Source: Deltaproteobacteria bacterium (GTDB lineage Bacteria; Desulfobacterota; Binatia; Binatales; Binataceae). Taken from it: DNA of 8,410 nucleotides. Position 1 is the first letter of the stretch, and each line of letters begins with the position of its first letter. Of the stretch, positions 1-7,511 are shown piece after piece. The notes under the pieces are model-generated. The model was not told the DNA's origin. It did not search any database and saw only the letters and a list, made by a program, of their open reading frames with translations. A program made the translations under genes and the position numbers. Where the stretch lies: NCBI GenBank assembly GCA_021780585.1, contig JAJXYM010000294.1:1-8410 (forward strand). The letters run 5' to 3'.

Positions 1-1144
1 CGACGACCTTCTCGTCGAGCGTCCGGCGCGCGGTCGCGGGATCGGCGTCGCCCAGCGCCGGCGCGGCGGCGGCGACGATTTGCCGGTTCAGCAGATGGAG
101 CTGGCGGCCGGCGATCGACAGGCCGAGGACGAAATGCAACAGCGCGAAGCCGCAGGCCACCGCCGCGAGGATCGCCGGCGTGCGCATCACGCCGAGCGTG
201 CCGATACCGCCGCGCCAGACGGATTCTCCGGTGCGGAAATCGAGCAGTTCGAGCGGCTTCGACGGCGCCTCCCCAAGCAGCATCGCGAGACATGCGGCGA
301 AGCGGATCGGCTCGGGGCGATGGCCGCCGAAGAACGCGGCGGAATCGAAATCGTCGACGTCATGGATCGGCACGGCCAGCGCGTGGCCGAGCTGATCGCG
401 AATCGCGGGCGAAGCGGCGGCTGGTCCGGTCAGCACGACTTCGGGCGGAGTGTGGTCGGAGCTGTGGGCGAGCAGGGTCTGCCGCACGGCGCCGATGATC
501 GCGGCCGCCGCCGGCGGGGCCAGCGGGGCGCCATTGCGTGCGGCGATGCCCTGGCCGACCGTGCGCATCGCGCGCGGCGTGCCGTCCTCGTCGATCAGCA
601 CCATCGAGGTGCAGGCGTGATCGATATCGAGCACCAGATGCGACCCGCCGCGGCCATTGCGCGCGCGCGCCAGCAATCCGGCGAGGGCAAGCGCGCCGAG
701 CGTCACCCGTTTAGGATCGATCCCGGCGCGGGCGAGCAGCTCCAGATGGCCGCTCAGGTCCTCCTTGCGGGCGAAGGCGGCGATTACCAGAGTCTTGTCG
801 TCCTCGACGCCGACCCGGGCGAAGGCGACGGCGGCGTTATCGACCGGGAACGGCAGATGTTCTTCGAGGGCGAAGGGCACCACCTGGCGGAGTCTGCGGC
901 GATCGCCAAACGGGAGGGCGAGCAGGCGTTTGGCGACGAATTCCGGCGGCAGGGCGGAAATTACGATATCGGCGGGGCCGGAATTGGCGAGGATCCGGCC
1001 GATCGCGGGAACGAGATCGTCCTCGCCCTCGGCGCGGGCCTGCTCCCAGGCGCCGAGCAGATCGAGCGTCTTCCATGAGCGCTCGGCCATCGCGCCGCGC
1101 ACCCGCTCGCCCGCCAGTTCGAGCGCCAGAATCCGTTGCCCCAT
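1..1144 (-). CDS. gspL: Type II secretion system protein GspL (inner-membrane ASKHA-fold adaptor), C-terminus cut by window edge
   Basis: The frame from the ATG at 1144 stays open for 381 codons to the left edge. It was found by translating the minus strand downstream of gspK. Residues 1-320 look like the cytoplasmic actin/hsp70-like (ASKHA) domain shared by GspL and PilM: an opening beta strand (RILALEL), an EEHLPFP segment near 94-100 like the PilM 'E..IPfp' region, and a hydrophobic strand LVLDIDHACTSMVLI near 170-184 where the second phosphate motif would be. One membrane helix follows (about 322-345, rich in Ala, Leu, Val and Phe), then the start of the periplasmic part. Family role: GspL binds the N-terminal domain of GspE and links the ATPase to the inner-membrane complex with GspM and GspF. 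The first phosphate motif is degenerate (Glu for Asp, no following Gly), as expected for a non-hydrolysing member. A GGAGG sits 14 nt upstream of the ATG, a long spacing. Position after gspK is canonical. PilM is the main alternative; the membrane helix and the context favour GspL. Confidence 0.85.
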   Translation of the reverse strand, partial: MGQRILALELAGERVRGAMAERSWKTLDLLGAWEQARAEGEDDLVPAIGRILANSGPADIVISALPPEFVAKRLLALPFGDRRRLRQVVPFALEEHLPFPVDNAAVAFARVGVEDDKTLVIAAFARKEDLSGHLELLARAGIDPKRVTLGALALAGLLARARNGRGGSHLVLDIDHACTSMVLIDEDGTPRAMRTVGQGIAARNGAPLAPPAAAAIIGAVRQTLLAHSSDHTPPEVVLTGPAAASPAIRDQLGHALAVPIHDVDDFDSAAFFGGHRPEPIRFAACLAMLLGEAPSKPLELLDFRTGESVWRGGIGTLGVMRTPAILAAVACGFALLHFVLGLSIAGRQLHLLNRQIVAAAAPALGDADPATARRTLDEKVV

Positions 1145-1204
1145 AGATAAAAACCAAACCTCCCGGTCTTGCGCCAAAACGCGCCGTGTCCGCGCCGCGC
1201 GCGC

Positions 1205-2218
1205 CTAGTCTTCGTGCCAGCTTATCAGCATTGCGGAGCCATTCGAATTGCGCCGTACGGTGGCGTAGACCCGGCGGCGGCTCCCGGCGAACTCGCCCGC
1301 GCCGGTGATCGTAAAGTACGAGCTGCGCGTGGTCAGCAGGGGCGTGAGCTCCTGGGCGTATTGGCCGACGCCGGGCAGATTGGCGATATCGGTGATCATC
1401 AGGAACGGCTGCATCTGGCGCGCCCCGATTATCTCCTTGACCAGCGAGGGATTGTTCGACATTTCCGGGGTCAGCGCGGCCAGCACCTCGGGCGACGCGG
1501 TGTTGGCGTTGACCCGCATCTCCGGCGTCGCCGTGAGGTAGTTGGCCAGCGTCATGAAGGTGGCGTCATCGACGCCCTTGAGCGCGCGCAGGTCGCCAAT
1601 CGTCGGCATCGGCGAGTTGCGCGGCTCGTAAGGCGGCGTGAGGCGCAGGTAGAAGTCGGATTCGGCGCCGCCGGGAGTGGTCACGCCGTCGGGGTCGAGC
1701 CAGTCGATAATCACCGGGATCAGATCGGTCGAAACGCCGATCATTTCAAACAGCCGCGCGATCACCTGGACATAGTTTTCGTCGACCGCGCCGGCGCGCG
1801 GATTATAAATCTGATTGATGCTGAGCTTGCGCGCCTCGTCCACGATCGCGACCGAGGCCACGCCGCCGTCGACCGGAATCGGCGGCGCCGGCTGCGCCCA
1901 GATATCGGCGAGCGAGTCGTACGGCTGCTGCTGCATCGCGTCGCTGATCGAATCGCGTTCGAGCAACGCCAGGCCGATCTGGACGCCGGAACGGGCCAGA
2001 TAGAGCGCGCGCAATTCGTCGGCCTGATTCGCGGCGGCGCGATAGGCGAGCGACGCGGAGGTGGTGAAATCCACCACCAGGATCGTCATCATCGCCGTCG
2101 CCAGCATCGTGGCGAGCAGCGCGATGCCGCGTTCACGCGCGCGGCGGATTGAACGCCAGCGCCGGGCTAGCGCCGCCAGCCGGCGCCCGACGGCGCCAAG
2201 GCGATCGCGCGTCACCAT
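1205..2218 (-). CDS. gspK: Type II secretion system minor pseudopilin GspK
   Basis: 337 residues, a normal length for GspK, which is the largest minor pseudopilin and sits at the pseudopilus tip with GspI and GspJ. A long Arg-rich leader (1-31) ends in the prepilin peptidase site ERG|IALLATML, with the cleavage glycine at 31 and a membrane helix at about 32-52. Position +5 after cleavage is Ala rather than Glu, which is typical of GspK and separates it from GspG, H, I and J. Further family marks are the helical 'A...ELRALYLARSGVQIGLALLERD' region (about 61-89), DEARKLSINQI (128-136), DWLDPDG (172-178) and VNANTASPEVLAAL (236-249), the last two in the alpha-helical domain specific to GspK. The ATG at 2218 overlaps the gspJ stop by 7 nt, suggesting translational coupling; no good Shine-Dalgarno is visible. 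The stop is followed by a 60-nt gap to gspL in which I see no further feature beyond the gspL ribosome binding site. Confidence 0.95.
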   Translation of the reverse strand: MVTRDRLGAVGRRLAALARRWRSIRRARERGIALLATMLATAMMTILVVDFTTSASLAYRAAANQADELRALYLARSGVQIGLALLERDSISDAMQQQPYDSLADIWAQPAPPIPVDGGVASVAIVDEARKLSINQIYNPRAGAVDENYVQVIARLFEMIGVSTDLIPVIIDWLDPDGVTTPGGAESDFYLRLTPPYEPRNSPMPTIGDLRALKGVDDATFMTLANYLTATPEMRVNANTASPEVLAALTPEMSNNPSLVKEIIGARQMQPFLMITDIANLPGVGQYAQELTPLLTTRSSYFTITGAGEFAGSRRRVYATVRRNSNGSAMLISWHED

Positions 2219-2904
2219 TGCGGATAGGCCATCGGCGGGGCGACCGCCGTCGAGAGCGTGAGCGGCACGCTGCCGGTCGAGGCGACCCGGAGGTCGATGG
2301 TGATTTCCAGCGGCAGCATCCGCCCCGGCGCCAATTGCGACGAGTCCCAGCTTTCGGTCCAGCGATCGCCGTCGAAGTAGCGGATATGGAGCGAGAGCAG
2401 ATTGTCCGCAACGACCACCGTGTTCGCGGCCTGGCCGGTGGGCGGGCTGGTGAGCAGGCTCGAAAACTGCGTGCGCTCCAGCAGGTACCAGCCGCGATGG
2501 TTGGGATTGGGCGCGGAGGTATAGGCGATCGTCACCTCGGGACCGAAGCCTTCGATATAACGGCTATGGCCGGGGTCGAGGGTCGAGAAGGTGATCGCGT
2601 CCATCGGCTGAAAGTTCTGCTGGCGGGCCTGTCCGAGCAGCATCACACGGCTGGGCGTGAAGGGCGTCTGGACGGCTCCGCGCAACTCGTTGCCGAGCTG
2701 GAACATCACGAGGCGGGCGGATTGATCGATCGCGAGGCGGTCTTCCGCATGGACTTTGCTGGAAGCGACGGCATGGAACGACTCCGCGACCATCGTCATG
2801 ACCAGGCCGAGAATGGCGATCGCGACCATCAGTTCGAGCAGCGTGAAGCCGCGCGTGGCGCGCATCACGGAGCGCGGGAACGAGATGGATCGGCGGCGGC
2901 GCAT
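2212..2904 (-). CDS. gspJ: Type II secretion system minor pseudopilin GspJ
   Basis: About 230 residues. A short basic leader ends at the prepilin peptidase site TRG|FTLLELMVAIAILG (cleavage glycine 19, the conserved Glu at +5 is residue 24), followed by one membrane helix and a beta-rich C-terminal domain of the size expected for GspJ. GspJ forms the tip heterotrimer with GspI and GspK, and the gene order H-I-J-K fixes the assignment. The start is ambiguous. A TTG at 2913 overlaps the gspI stop as TTGA, the ATG at 2904 lies 5 nt after that stop, and an inner ATG at 2865 leaves a five-residue leader (MRATR|G is the cleavage context). None has a clear Shine-Dalgarno, so coupling to gspI is likely; I chose the first ATG. 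The downstream end overlaps gspK by 7 nt. Confidence 0.93.
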   Translation of the reverse strand: MRRRRSISFPRSVMRATRGFTLLELMVAIAILGLVMTMVAESFHAVASSKVHAEDRLAIDQSARLVMFQLGNELRGAVQTPFTPSRVMLLGQARQQNFQPMDAITFSTLDPGHSRYIEGFGPEVTIAYTSAPNPNHRGWYLLERTQFSSLLTSPPTGQAANTVVVADNLLSLHIRYFDGDRWTESWDSSQLAPGRMLPLEITIDLRVASTGSVPLTLSTAVAPPMAYPQW

Positions 2905-2909
2905 CGGCG

Positions 2910-3380
2910 TCAATAGCCCTGCGACTCGGCGTCGTCGTTGGCGCCCTGATCGCCGGCGGCGGGATTGTTGAGCGCCGGAATCGGCGGCGGATTCGGATTG
3001 TGCATGAATTCGACCAGAGCGAATTTCCGGCTCTGCCGCGGGCCGTAGAGGATATCCACCTCGACCCGCCGGATATCGGGAAACAGCGGCGACGGATCGA
3101 CTTCCTGGCGGAAACGGAAATCGGGGAACTGGCCGGGGTAGAGCCGGCTGAAATCGCCCTGGGTAACGCCGAGATCGGGAAAGCGTTCGGCCTCCGCGCG
3201 GGTCATCAGCGCCTGCGCGAGCATCGCCGCGCGGCTCAGTTGCTCGCCGCGCATGACCGATTCGAGATTGCTGTTATGCAGCGACAGCAACGCGAGCATC
3301 GCGATACCGACGAAGGCGACCGCGATCATCACTTCGAGCAGGGTGAAGCCGCGGTCGGCCGATTTGCGCGCGCGGGTCAT
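2910..3380 (-). CDS. gspI: Type II secretion system minor pseudopilin GspI with a Pro/Asn-rich C-terminal tail
   Basis: 156 residues from the ATG at 3380, whose ATGA overlaps the gspH stop by 4 nt. The leader is ten residues plus the cleavage glycine (ADRG|FTLLEVMIAVAFVGIAML), with Glu at +5 (residue 16). After the membrane helix comes the GspI-like segment 'NSNLESVMRGEQLSRAAMLAQALMTRAEAE', then a small beta domain. The same frame remains open upstream to about 3905, but that stretch lies inside gspH in another frame and has no pilin features, so it is not part of this gene. Family role: GspI starts assembly of the GspI-J-K tip. Residues about 126-156 form a low-complexity tail rich in Pro, Asn, Ala and Asp ending QGY. 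This makes the protein longer than the usual 120-130 residues of the family. The stop overlaps or directly abuts the gspJ start. Confidence 0.93.
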   Translation of the reverse strand: MTRARKSADRGFTLLEVMIAVAFVGIAMLALLSLHNSNLESVMRGEQLSRAAMLAQALMTRAEAERFPDLGVTQGDFSRLYPGQFPDFRFRQEVDPSPLFPDIRRVEVDILYGPRQSRKFALVEFMHNPNPPPIPALNNPAAGDQGANDDAESQGY

Positions 3381-4018
3381 CCGAAGGCTCCGCGGCGCGG
3401 CGGCGCCAGGTCGCGATTGCTGATCGAGACGTGGCCGGTGAAGGGATCGAAGGCGATCGTAAAGACCTCGCCGTGGTCGTCCGCCAGATGGAGCACGGTC
3501 GCGTCGACGTAGCCGCTCGGATAGAACTGCGTGCTTATCTGGCCGCGCTTGACCGCGCCGATACCTTCGACCCAAACGTCGCGAATCCGGATTCCGACCG
3601 GCATCAGCACGCGCACCCCGGCCGGTCCGCCCTCGGGCATGAAGACCGGGCGCAAGGCGAAGGGATCGAGCCGGGTGACGAAGTAGCCGTTGTGGTCGAG
3701 GTCGAAGGTGAGGCGGATCAGGACTTTTTGCGCGCCCGCCTCCTGGTAGAGATAGTTGGCGCGACTGGCGAGGCGGCGCGACTCGCTGCGCATCTGGGCC
3801 GGCTTGAGGCTGCCGAAATAGGGCAGGGCGATCATCATGATCAGCCCCATCAGGAACATCACGACGGCCAGTTCCAGCAGGGTGAAACCACGCCGCCAGG
3901 CGCAATTTGTCCGGATTGGCGCGGCGCGGTTCATGCGAGATTGGACGGCGGTCGGAGCGGCGAATTCATCCGCGGAGCGGGCGAGCGAAGCGTCCCGATA
4001 CGAGTTGAAGGTCGCCAT
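3377..4018 (-). CDS. gspH: Type II secretion system minor pseudopilin GspH
   Basis: 213 residues from the ATG at 4018. The prepilin peptidase site is WRRG|FTLLELAVVMFLMGLIMMIALPYF, with the cleavage glycine at 44, Glu +5 at residue 49 and a Met-rich membrane helix. The C-terminal part is beta-rich and ends with IAFDPFTGHVSISN (about residues 188-201), the kind of FDP.G strand found near the end of GspH/FimT-type pseudopilins. Family role: GspH links the GspI-J-K tip to the GspG filament. The leader is unusually long (44 residues). An internal ATG at 3934 (MNRAAPIRTN...) would give a more ordinary leader of about 16 residues and may be the true start; neither has a visible Shine-Dalgarno. It lies 42 nt after gspG, across a strong potential hairpin, and overlaps gspI by 4 nt. 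Confidence 0.92.
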   Translation of the reverse strand: MATFNSYRDASLARSADEFAAPTAVQSRMNRAAPIRTNCAWRRGFTLLELAVVMFLMGLIMMIALPYFGSLKPAQMRSESRRLASRANYLYQEAGAQKVLIRLTFDLDHNGYFVTRLDPFALRPVFMPEGGPAGVRVLMPVGIRIRDVWVEGIGAVKRGQISTQFYPSGYVDATVLHLADDHGEVFTIAFDPFTGHVSISNRDLAPPRRGAFG

Positions 4019-4020
4019 CG

Positions 4021-4058
4021 ATAAAACCGGCGCCGGCCGGCGCGCGATACGCCGGCGC
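4021..4058 (-). terminator. Possible attenuator/terminator hairpin between gspG and gspH
   Basis: Read on the minus strand, just after the gspG stop, GCGCCGGC (4058-4051) can pair with GCCGGCGC (4037-4030) in an eight-bp all-G/C stem with a 13-nt loop. Two more C-G pairs can form across a one-base bulge, and the structure is followed by TTTTAT (4026-4021). This resembles an intrinsic terminator with a short T tract. Because gspH-gspL continue on the same strand with no other promoter that I can see, partial termination or a 3' stabilising structure is more likely than a full stop. The GC-rich background makes chance stems common, so the T run is the informative part. Confidence 0.4.
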
Positions 4059-4060
4059 GG

Positions 4061-4522
4061 CTACGAGCTGCTGCTGCCGTCGATATCGGCGTTTTTGCCG
4101 GTACCGCCCTCGACTCCGTCGGCGCCGAACGATTTCAGCACGTAGCTGTTGCCGTCACTCGAGTAAAAATAAGGATTGTTCCAGGGATCGGAGGGAATTT
4201 TTTCGATATAGCCGCCCTCGGGATAATCGGACGGAATCCGGCCGGCGGTCGGCGCCGAAACCAGCGCGGCCAGCCCCTGATCGGTGGTCGGATAGGAGCC
4301 GTTGTCGAGATAGTAGCGGTCGAGCGCGGTTTTGAAGGCGGAGATATCGGCTTCGGCCTTGATTCGCTTGGCCTTGTCGGTGGCTCCGCGCAGGTTCTGG
4401 ACGACGATCGTCGCGAGCAGGCCGATAATCAGGATGACCACCATGAGTTCGATCAGGGTGAAGCCTTCCTGGGCTTGGGCCAGGCGCGCGCGCCAGGAAT
4501 TTCTCCGCGTCTCGGGCAGCAT
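4061..4522 (-). CDS. gspG: Type II secretion system major pseudopilin GspG
   Basis: 153 residues and textbook GspG. A 20-residue leader ends QEG|FTLIELMVVILIIGLLATIV, with Glu +5 at residue 25. Then come the conserved 'Y.LDNGSYPTTDQGLAAL' segment (71-87), the PSDPWNNPY motif (110-118), and the calcium-binding C-terminal loop SFGADGVEGGTGKNADID (131-148), ending in four serines. GspG is the filament-forming subunit of the pseudopilus; after cleavage and N-methylation by the prepilin peptidase (not in this window) it polymerises in the periplasm on the GspF/GspL platform. The start is well supported: GAGGG at 4533-4537 lies 10 nt upstream of the ATG and overlaps the gspF stop, with a 13-nt gap between the genes. 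Its downstream hairpin and its own good ribosome binding site fit the need for far more GspG than other subunits. Confidence 0.97.
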   Translation of the reverse strand: MLPETRRNSWRARLAQAQEGFTLIELMVVILIIGLLATIVVQNLRGATDKAKRIKAEADISAFKTALDRYYLDNGSYPTTDQGLAALVSAPTAGRIPSDYPEGGYIEKIPSDPWNNPYFYSSDGNSYVLKSFGADGVEGGTGKNADIDGSSSS

Positions 4523-4535
4523 CGTCAGCAGTCCC

Positions 4536-5762
4536 TCATTGCATAAGCTGATTGAGCTGGAAGATCGGCAACAGCACCGCGAGCATCATGAACAGAATCA
4601 GCCCCGCCATCACCAGCGTCATTAGCGGTTCGATCATCGTGGTCATCTGGCGCAGCGAGTTTTCGACTTCGCGCTCATAGTTGTCGGCGACCCGCTCGAG
4701 CATCCGTTCGAGTTCGCCGGAGCGTTCGCCGACTTTTATCATTTCGCTGAGCAGGGGGGGAAACAGGCCGCTGCGGGCCAGGGTCTGGCCCATCCCGTGG
4801 CCCTCGCGGATTTCCTCGCGGCTCTGATCGATCGCGTCGGCGAGCAGGCCGTTGGTGACGACGCGGCGCACGGCCTGGAGCGCGGGCAGCAGTTGCACGC
4901 CGCTGGCGAGCAGGGTCGCGAGCGTGCGGGCGAAGCGCGCGCAGATCACGCGCACGACGGTGGGGCCGAGATAGGGCAGCTTGAGCAGCCAGGTATCGTA
5001 AAAGCGCCGGCCGGTTCTGGTCGCGAGCGCGGCGGAGACGCCGCCGATCAGGCCGATGATCGCGAGCAGCAGCAGCCACCAGTAGCCGGTCAGGAAATTC
5101 GACAGCGAAATCAGCATCCGCGTCATCGCCGGCAGCGCCGCATGCTGCTGCTGGAAGATCGTGGCGATCTGCGGCACGACGTAGCTGACCAGAAAGCCCA
5201 TGATCGCGAGGCCGACGCACATCATGATAATCGGATAGGTGAGCGCGCCGCGCACCTTGGCGACGAACTCGGCCTGGCGTTCGCTGTATTCGGCGAGCCG
5301 TTCAAGCACGGCTTCGAGCGCGCCGGCGGCCTCGCCCGCCCGCACCATCCCGACGTACAGGTCGGAGAAGATCTCGGGATGGGCGGTGAGCGAGTCGGCC
5401 AGCGAGGCGCCTTCGCGGACCGCCTCGCGCACCTGCGAGAGCATCTTGCGCACGGCGGGACGGGTGGACTGTTCGGAGAGCGCGCCGAGCGCCTCGACCA
5501 GTTGGACGCCGGCGCCGAGCAGCGCGCCGAGCTGGCGCGTCATCAGGGCGAGTTCGGTCGGCGGGATTCGCCGGCGCATCGCCGGCATCAGGGAACGCAG
5601 CGAGCGGCCGCCGCGGGCGCGGCCGGCCTCTTCGGCGAGGTCGATGGGGAAGACGCCGATTTCGCGCAATTTGCCGCGCGCGGCGCGGGCGCTGTCGGCG
5701 TCGATCACGCCGGCCACGGAGCGTCCGTTGGCGGCCAGGCCGCGATAGGCAAAAACCGGCAT
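4536..5762 (-). CDS. gspF: Type II secretion system inner-membrane platform protein GspF
   Basis: 408 residues, the normal length. It opens with the typical PVFAYRGLAANGRSVAGVIDADS strand pattern. Two homologous cytoplasmic helical GspF domains follow, at about 70-195 (ELALMTRQLGALLGAGVQL...) and 273-400 (RFARTLATLLASGVQLLPAL...), each with the 'R.GE..G.LE..L.R.A' helix (RAGEAAGALEAVLERLA at 141-157, VGERSGELERMLERVA at 344-359). Three membrane segments lie at about 174-198, 227-247 and 378-401. Family role: polytopic base of the pseudopilus assembly machine, contacting GspE and GspL, equivalent to PilC of type IV pili. The ATG at 5762 is 33 nt after the gspE stop and only a weak GGAA lies upstream. 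The pilus homologue PilC is excluded by the adjacent gspG-L genes. Confidence 0.97.
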   Translation of the reverse strand: MPVFAYRGLAANGRSVAGVIDADSARAARGKLREIGVFPIDLAEEAGRARGGRSLRSLMPAMRRRIPPTELALMTRQLGALLGAGVQLVEALGALSEQSTRPAVRKMLSQVREAVREGASLADSLTAHPEIFSDLYVGMVRAGEAAGALEAVLERLAEYSERQAEFVAKVRGALTYPIIMMCVGLAIMGFLVSYVVPQIATIFQQQHAALPAMTRMLISLSNFLTGYWWLLLLAIIGLIGGVSAALATRTGRRFYDTWLLKLPYLGPTVVRVICARFARTLATLLASGVQLLPALQAVRRVVTNGLLADAIDQSREEIREGHGMGQTLARSGLFPPLLSEMIKVGERSGELERMLERVADNYEREVENSLRQMTTMIEPLMTLVMAGLILFMMLAVLLPIFQLNQLMQ

Positions 5763-5795
5763 CAGCGCGTCGATTCCGTTAGCGGGCGCGGAACG

Positions 5796-7511
5796 TCATT
5801 CGATATCTTCGTGGGTGACGCGCAGCAGCTCTTCGATCGTGGTGCGGCCTTCGAGCACGCGCTCCGCGCCGTCCTGACGCAGGAGCTTCATGCCCTTGGC
5901 GGTGCAGGCGCGCCGGATCATCGAGCCGTCGGCCTTTTGCATCACCAGCGCGCGGATTTCGTCGTCCATCACCATCAACTCGGTGATCGCGGTACGGCCG
6001 CGATAGCCGGTGTTGCGGCAGGCGCGGCATCCCCCCGGCTTGTAGATTGGCTGTTCAAGGCGGATTCCGCCCAGTCCGACCCGCGCGAGCTCGAGTTCGG
6101 TGGGGGTGTAGGGCTGGCGGCAAGTCTGGCAGATCATCCGGAGCAGGCGCTGCGCCAGCACCGCCAGCACCGACGACGAGACCAGGAACGGCTCAATCCC
6201 CATATCGACGAGTCGGGTGAGCGCGCCGAAGGAGTCGTTGGTGTGCAGGGTGGAGAACACCAGATGGCCGGTGAGAGCGGCCTGAATCGCGATTTCGGCG
6301 GTTTCGCCGTCGCGGATTTCGCCGACCATGATCACGTCGGGGTCCTGGCGCAGGATCGAGCGCAGGCCGCTGGCGAAGGTCAACTCGATCTTCGGATTCA
6401 CCTGCATCTGGCCGACGCCGCGCAACTGGTATTCGATCGGATCCTCGATCGTGATGATATTTTTTTCGGGCGAGTTGATGCGGCTCAGGCAGGCGTACAG
6501 CGTGGTCGATTTGCCCGAGCCGGTCGGGCCGGTGGCCAGAATGATGCCGTGGCTCTGGCGAATCAGCCGATCGATCTTGTGCAGGTTATCGCCGGAAAAA
6601 CCCAATCGGTCGAGATTGATATCAACCAGCGCTTGCGCCCGATCGAGCAGGCGCAGGACGATCCGTTCGCCGAAGGCGGTCGGGATGGTCGAGACGCGGA
6701 TATCGATATCGCGCCCGGCGATTCTGAGCCGGATCCGTCCGTCCTGGGGCAGGCGCTTTTCGGCGATATTCAGGCCGGACATCACCTTGATCCGCGAGGC
6801 GATCGCGGCGTGGAAGCGCTTGGGCGGCGAGAGCACGTCGTAGAGCATCCCATCGACGCGGAACCGCACGACCAGATCGCTTTCGAAGACTTCGACGTGA
6901 ATATCGCTGGCGCGGTCCTTGACCGCCTGCGACAAGAGTCCGTTGACCAGCCTGATAATCGGCGCGGCGTCGTCGGCTTCGAGCAGGTCGCGCGGTTCGG
7001 AGGCGAGTTCGCTGGCGACCGAATTCAGCCCTTCCTCGTCGAGATCGATCATCAAATCATGGGCGGTGGTGGTCGCGGCCTGATCGTAGGCGCGGTTGAT
7101 CGCCTCGGTGATTACTTCGGCGGGCGCGACCACCGCCAGGATCGGCCGGCCGAAGAGCACGTGGAGATCGTCGAGCGGCTCGTAGTTGGCGGGATCGACG
7201 ATCGCGACCGTGACCGCGTCATTGTCGGCGCCGAGCGGCAACAGGCGGTTTTTCTTGGCGTAATTGATCGGGATGCGCGCGACCAGCTCGTTATCGAGCG
7301 TGGCCGGATCGATATGCGCCTGAAAGGGCAACCCGTATTCCTGGGCGAGCGCGCGGGCGAGTCGCTGCGGCTCGATCGCGCCCATATCGACCAGCACGTC
7401 GGCCAGTTCCTGCCCCGGTTTTTTGCGCTGGCGGGCCTTTTCGATGTCCTGTTCGGAGACCCAGGAGCGATCGAGCAGGATGGTCTCGAAGGATTTGCGG
7501 GCGGTCGCCAT
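5796..7511 (-). CDS. gspE: Type II secretion system ATPase GspE
   Basis: 571 residues from the ATG at 7511, chosen because GGAAGG (7519-7524) lies 7 nt upstream. The frame stays open to about 7613, but that extension lacks family features. Residues 1-150 form the T2SSE_N/MshEN-like domain, which in T2SS binds GspL. The catalytic part carries the Walker A GPTGSGKSTT (328-337), the Walker B region DPDVIMVGEIRD (around 390-400), the His box STLHTND just after, and a tetracysteine zinc site CQTC (461-464) with CRAC (495-498) in the C-terminal subdomain that is characteristic of GspE/PilB. It is a cytoplasmic hexameric ATPase powering pseudopilus assembly. The N-terminal MshEN-type repeats lack the RLG triplets tied to c-di-GMP binding. 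It is the first T2SS gene of the visible operon; gspC and gspD do not precede it. PilB and MshE are relatives, but the operon settles the name. Confidence 0.97.
   Translation of the reverse strand: MATARKSFETILLDRSWVSEQDIEKARQRKKPGQELADVLVDMGAIEPQRLARALAQEYGLPFQAHIDPATLDNELVARIPINYAKKNRLLPLGADNDAVTVAIVDPANYEPLDDLHVLFGRPILAVVAPAEVITEAINRAYDQAATTTAHDLMIDLDEEGLNSVASELASEPRDLLEADDAAPIIRLVNGLLSQAVKDRASDIHVEVFESDLVVRFRVDGMLYDVLSPPKRFHAAIASRIKVMSGLNIAEKRLPQDGRIRLRIAGRDIDIRVSTIPTAFGERIVLRLLDRAQALVDINLDRLGFSGDNLHKIDRLIRQSHGIILATGPTGSGKSTTLYACLSRINSPEKNIITIEDPIEYQLRGVGQMQVNPKIELTFASGLRSILRQDPDVIMVGEIRDGETAEIAIQAALTGHLVFSTLHTNDSFGALTRLVDMGIEPFLVSSSVLAVLAQRLLRMICQTCRQPYTPTELELARVGLGGIRLEQPIYKPGGCRACRNTGYRGRTAITELMVMDDEIRALVMQKADGSMIRRACTAKGMKLLRQDGAERVLEGRTTIEELLRVTHEDIE

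Noticed and set aside
837..1157. A TTG-started minus-strand frame (about 106 codons) overlapping the start of gspL.
   Set aside because: The neighbouring frame from the ATG at 1144 gives a full-length ASKHA protein with a membrane helix; this one is an Arg-rich shadow.
80..2916. Plus-strand open frames of 255-332 codons opposite gspL, gspK and gspJ.
   Set aside because: Antisense shadows: biased composition, no motifs, and the minus strand carries recognisable T2SS proteins throughout.
3381..3905. The gspI frame stays open upstream, which would give a 331-residue protein.
   Set aside because: The extra stretch lies inside gspH in another frame and lacks features. The prepilin leader requires a start close to the cleavage site, and the ATG at 3380 overlapping the gspH stop fits.
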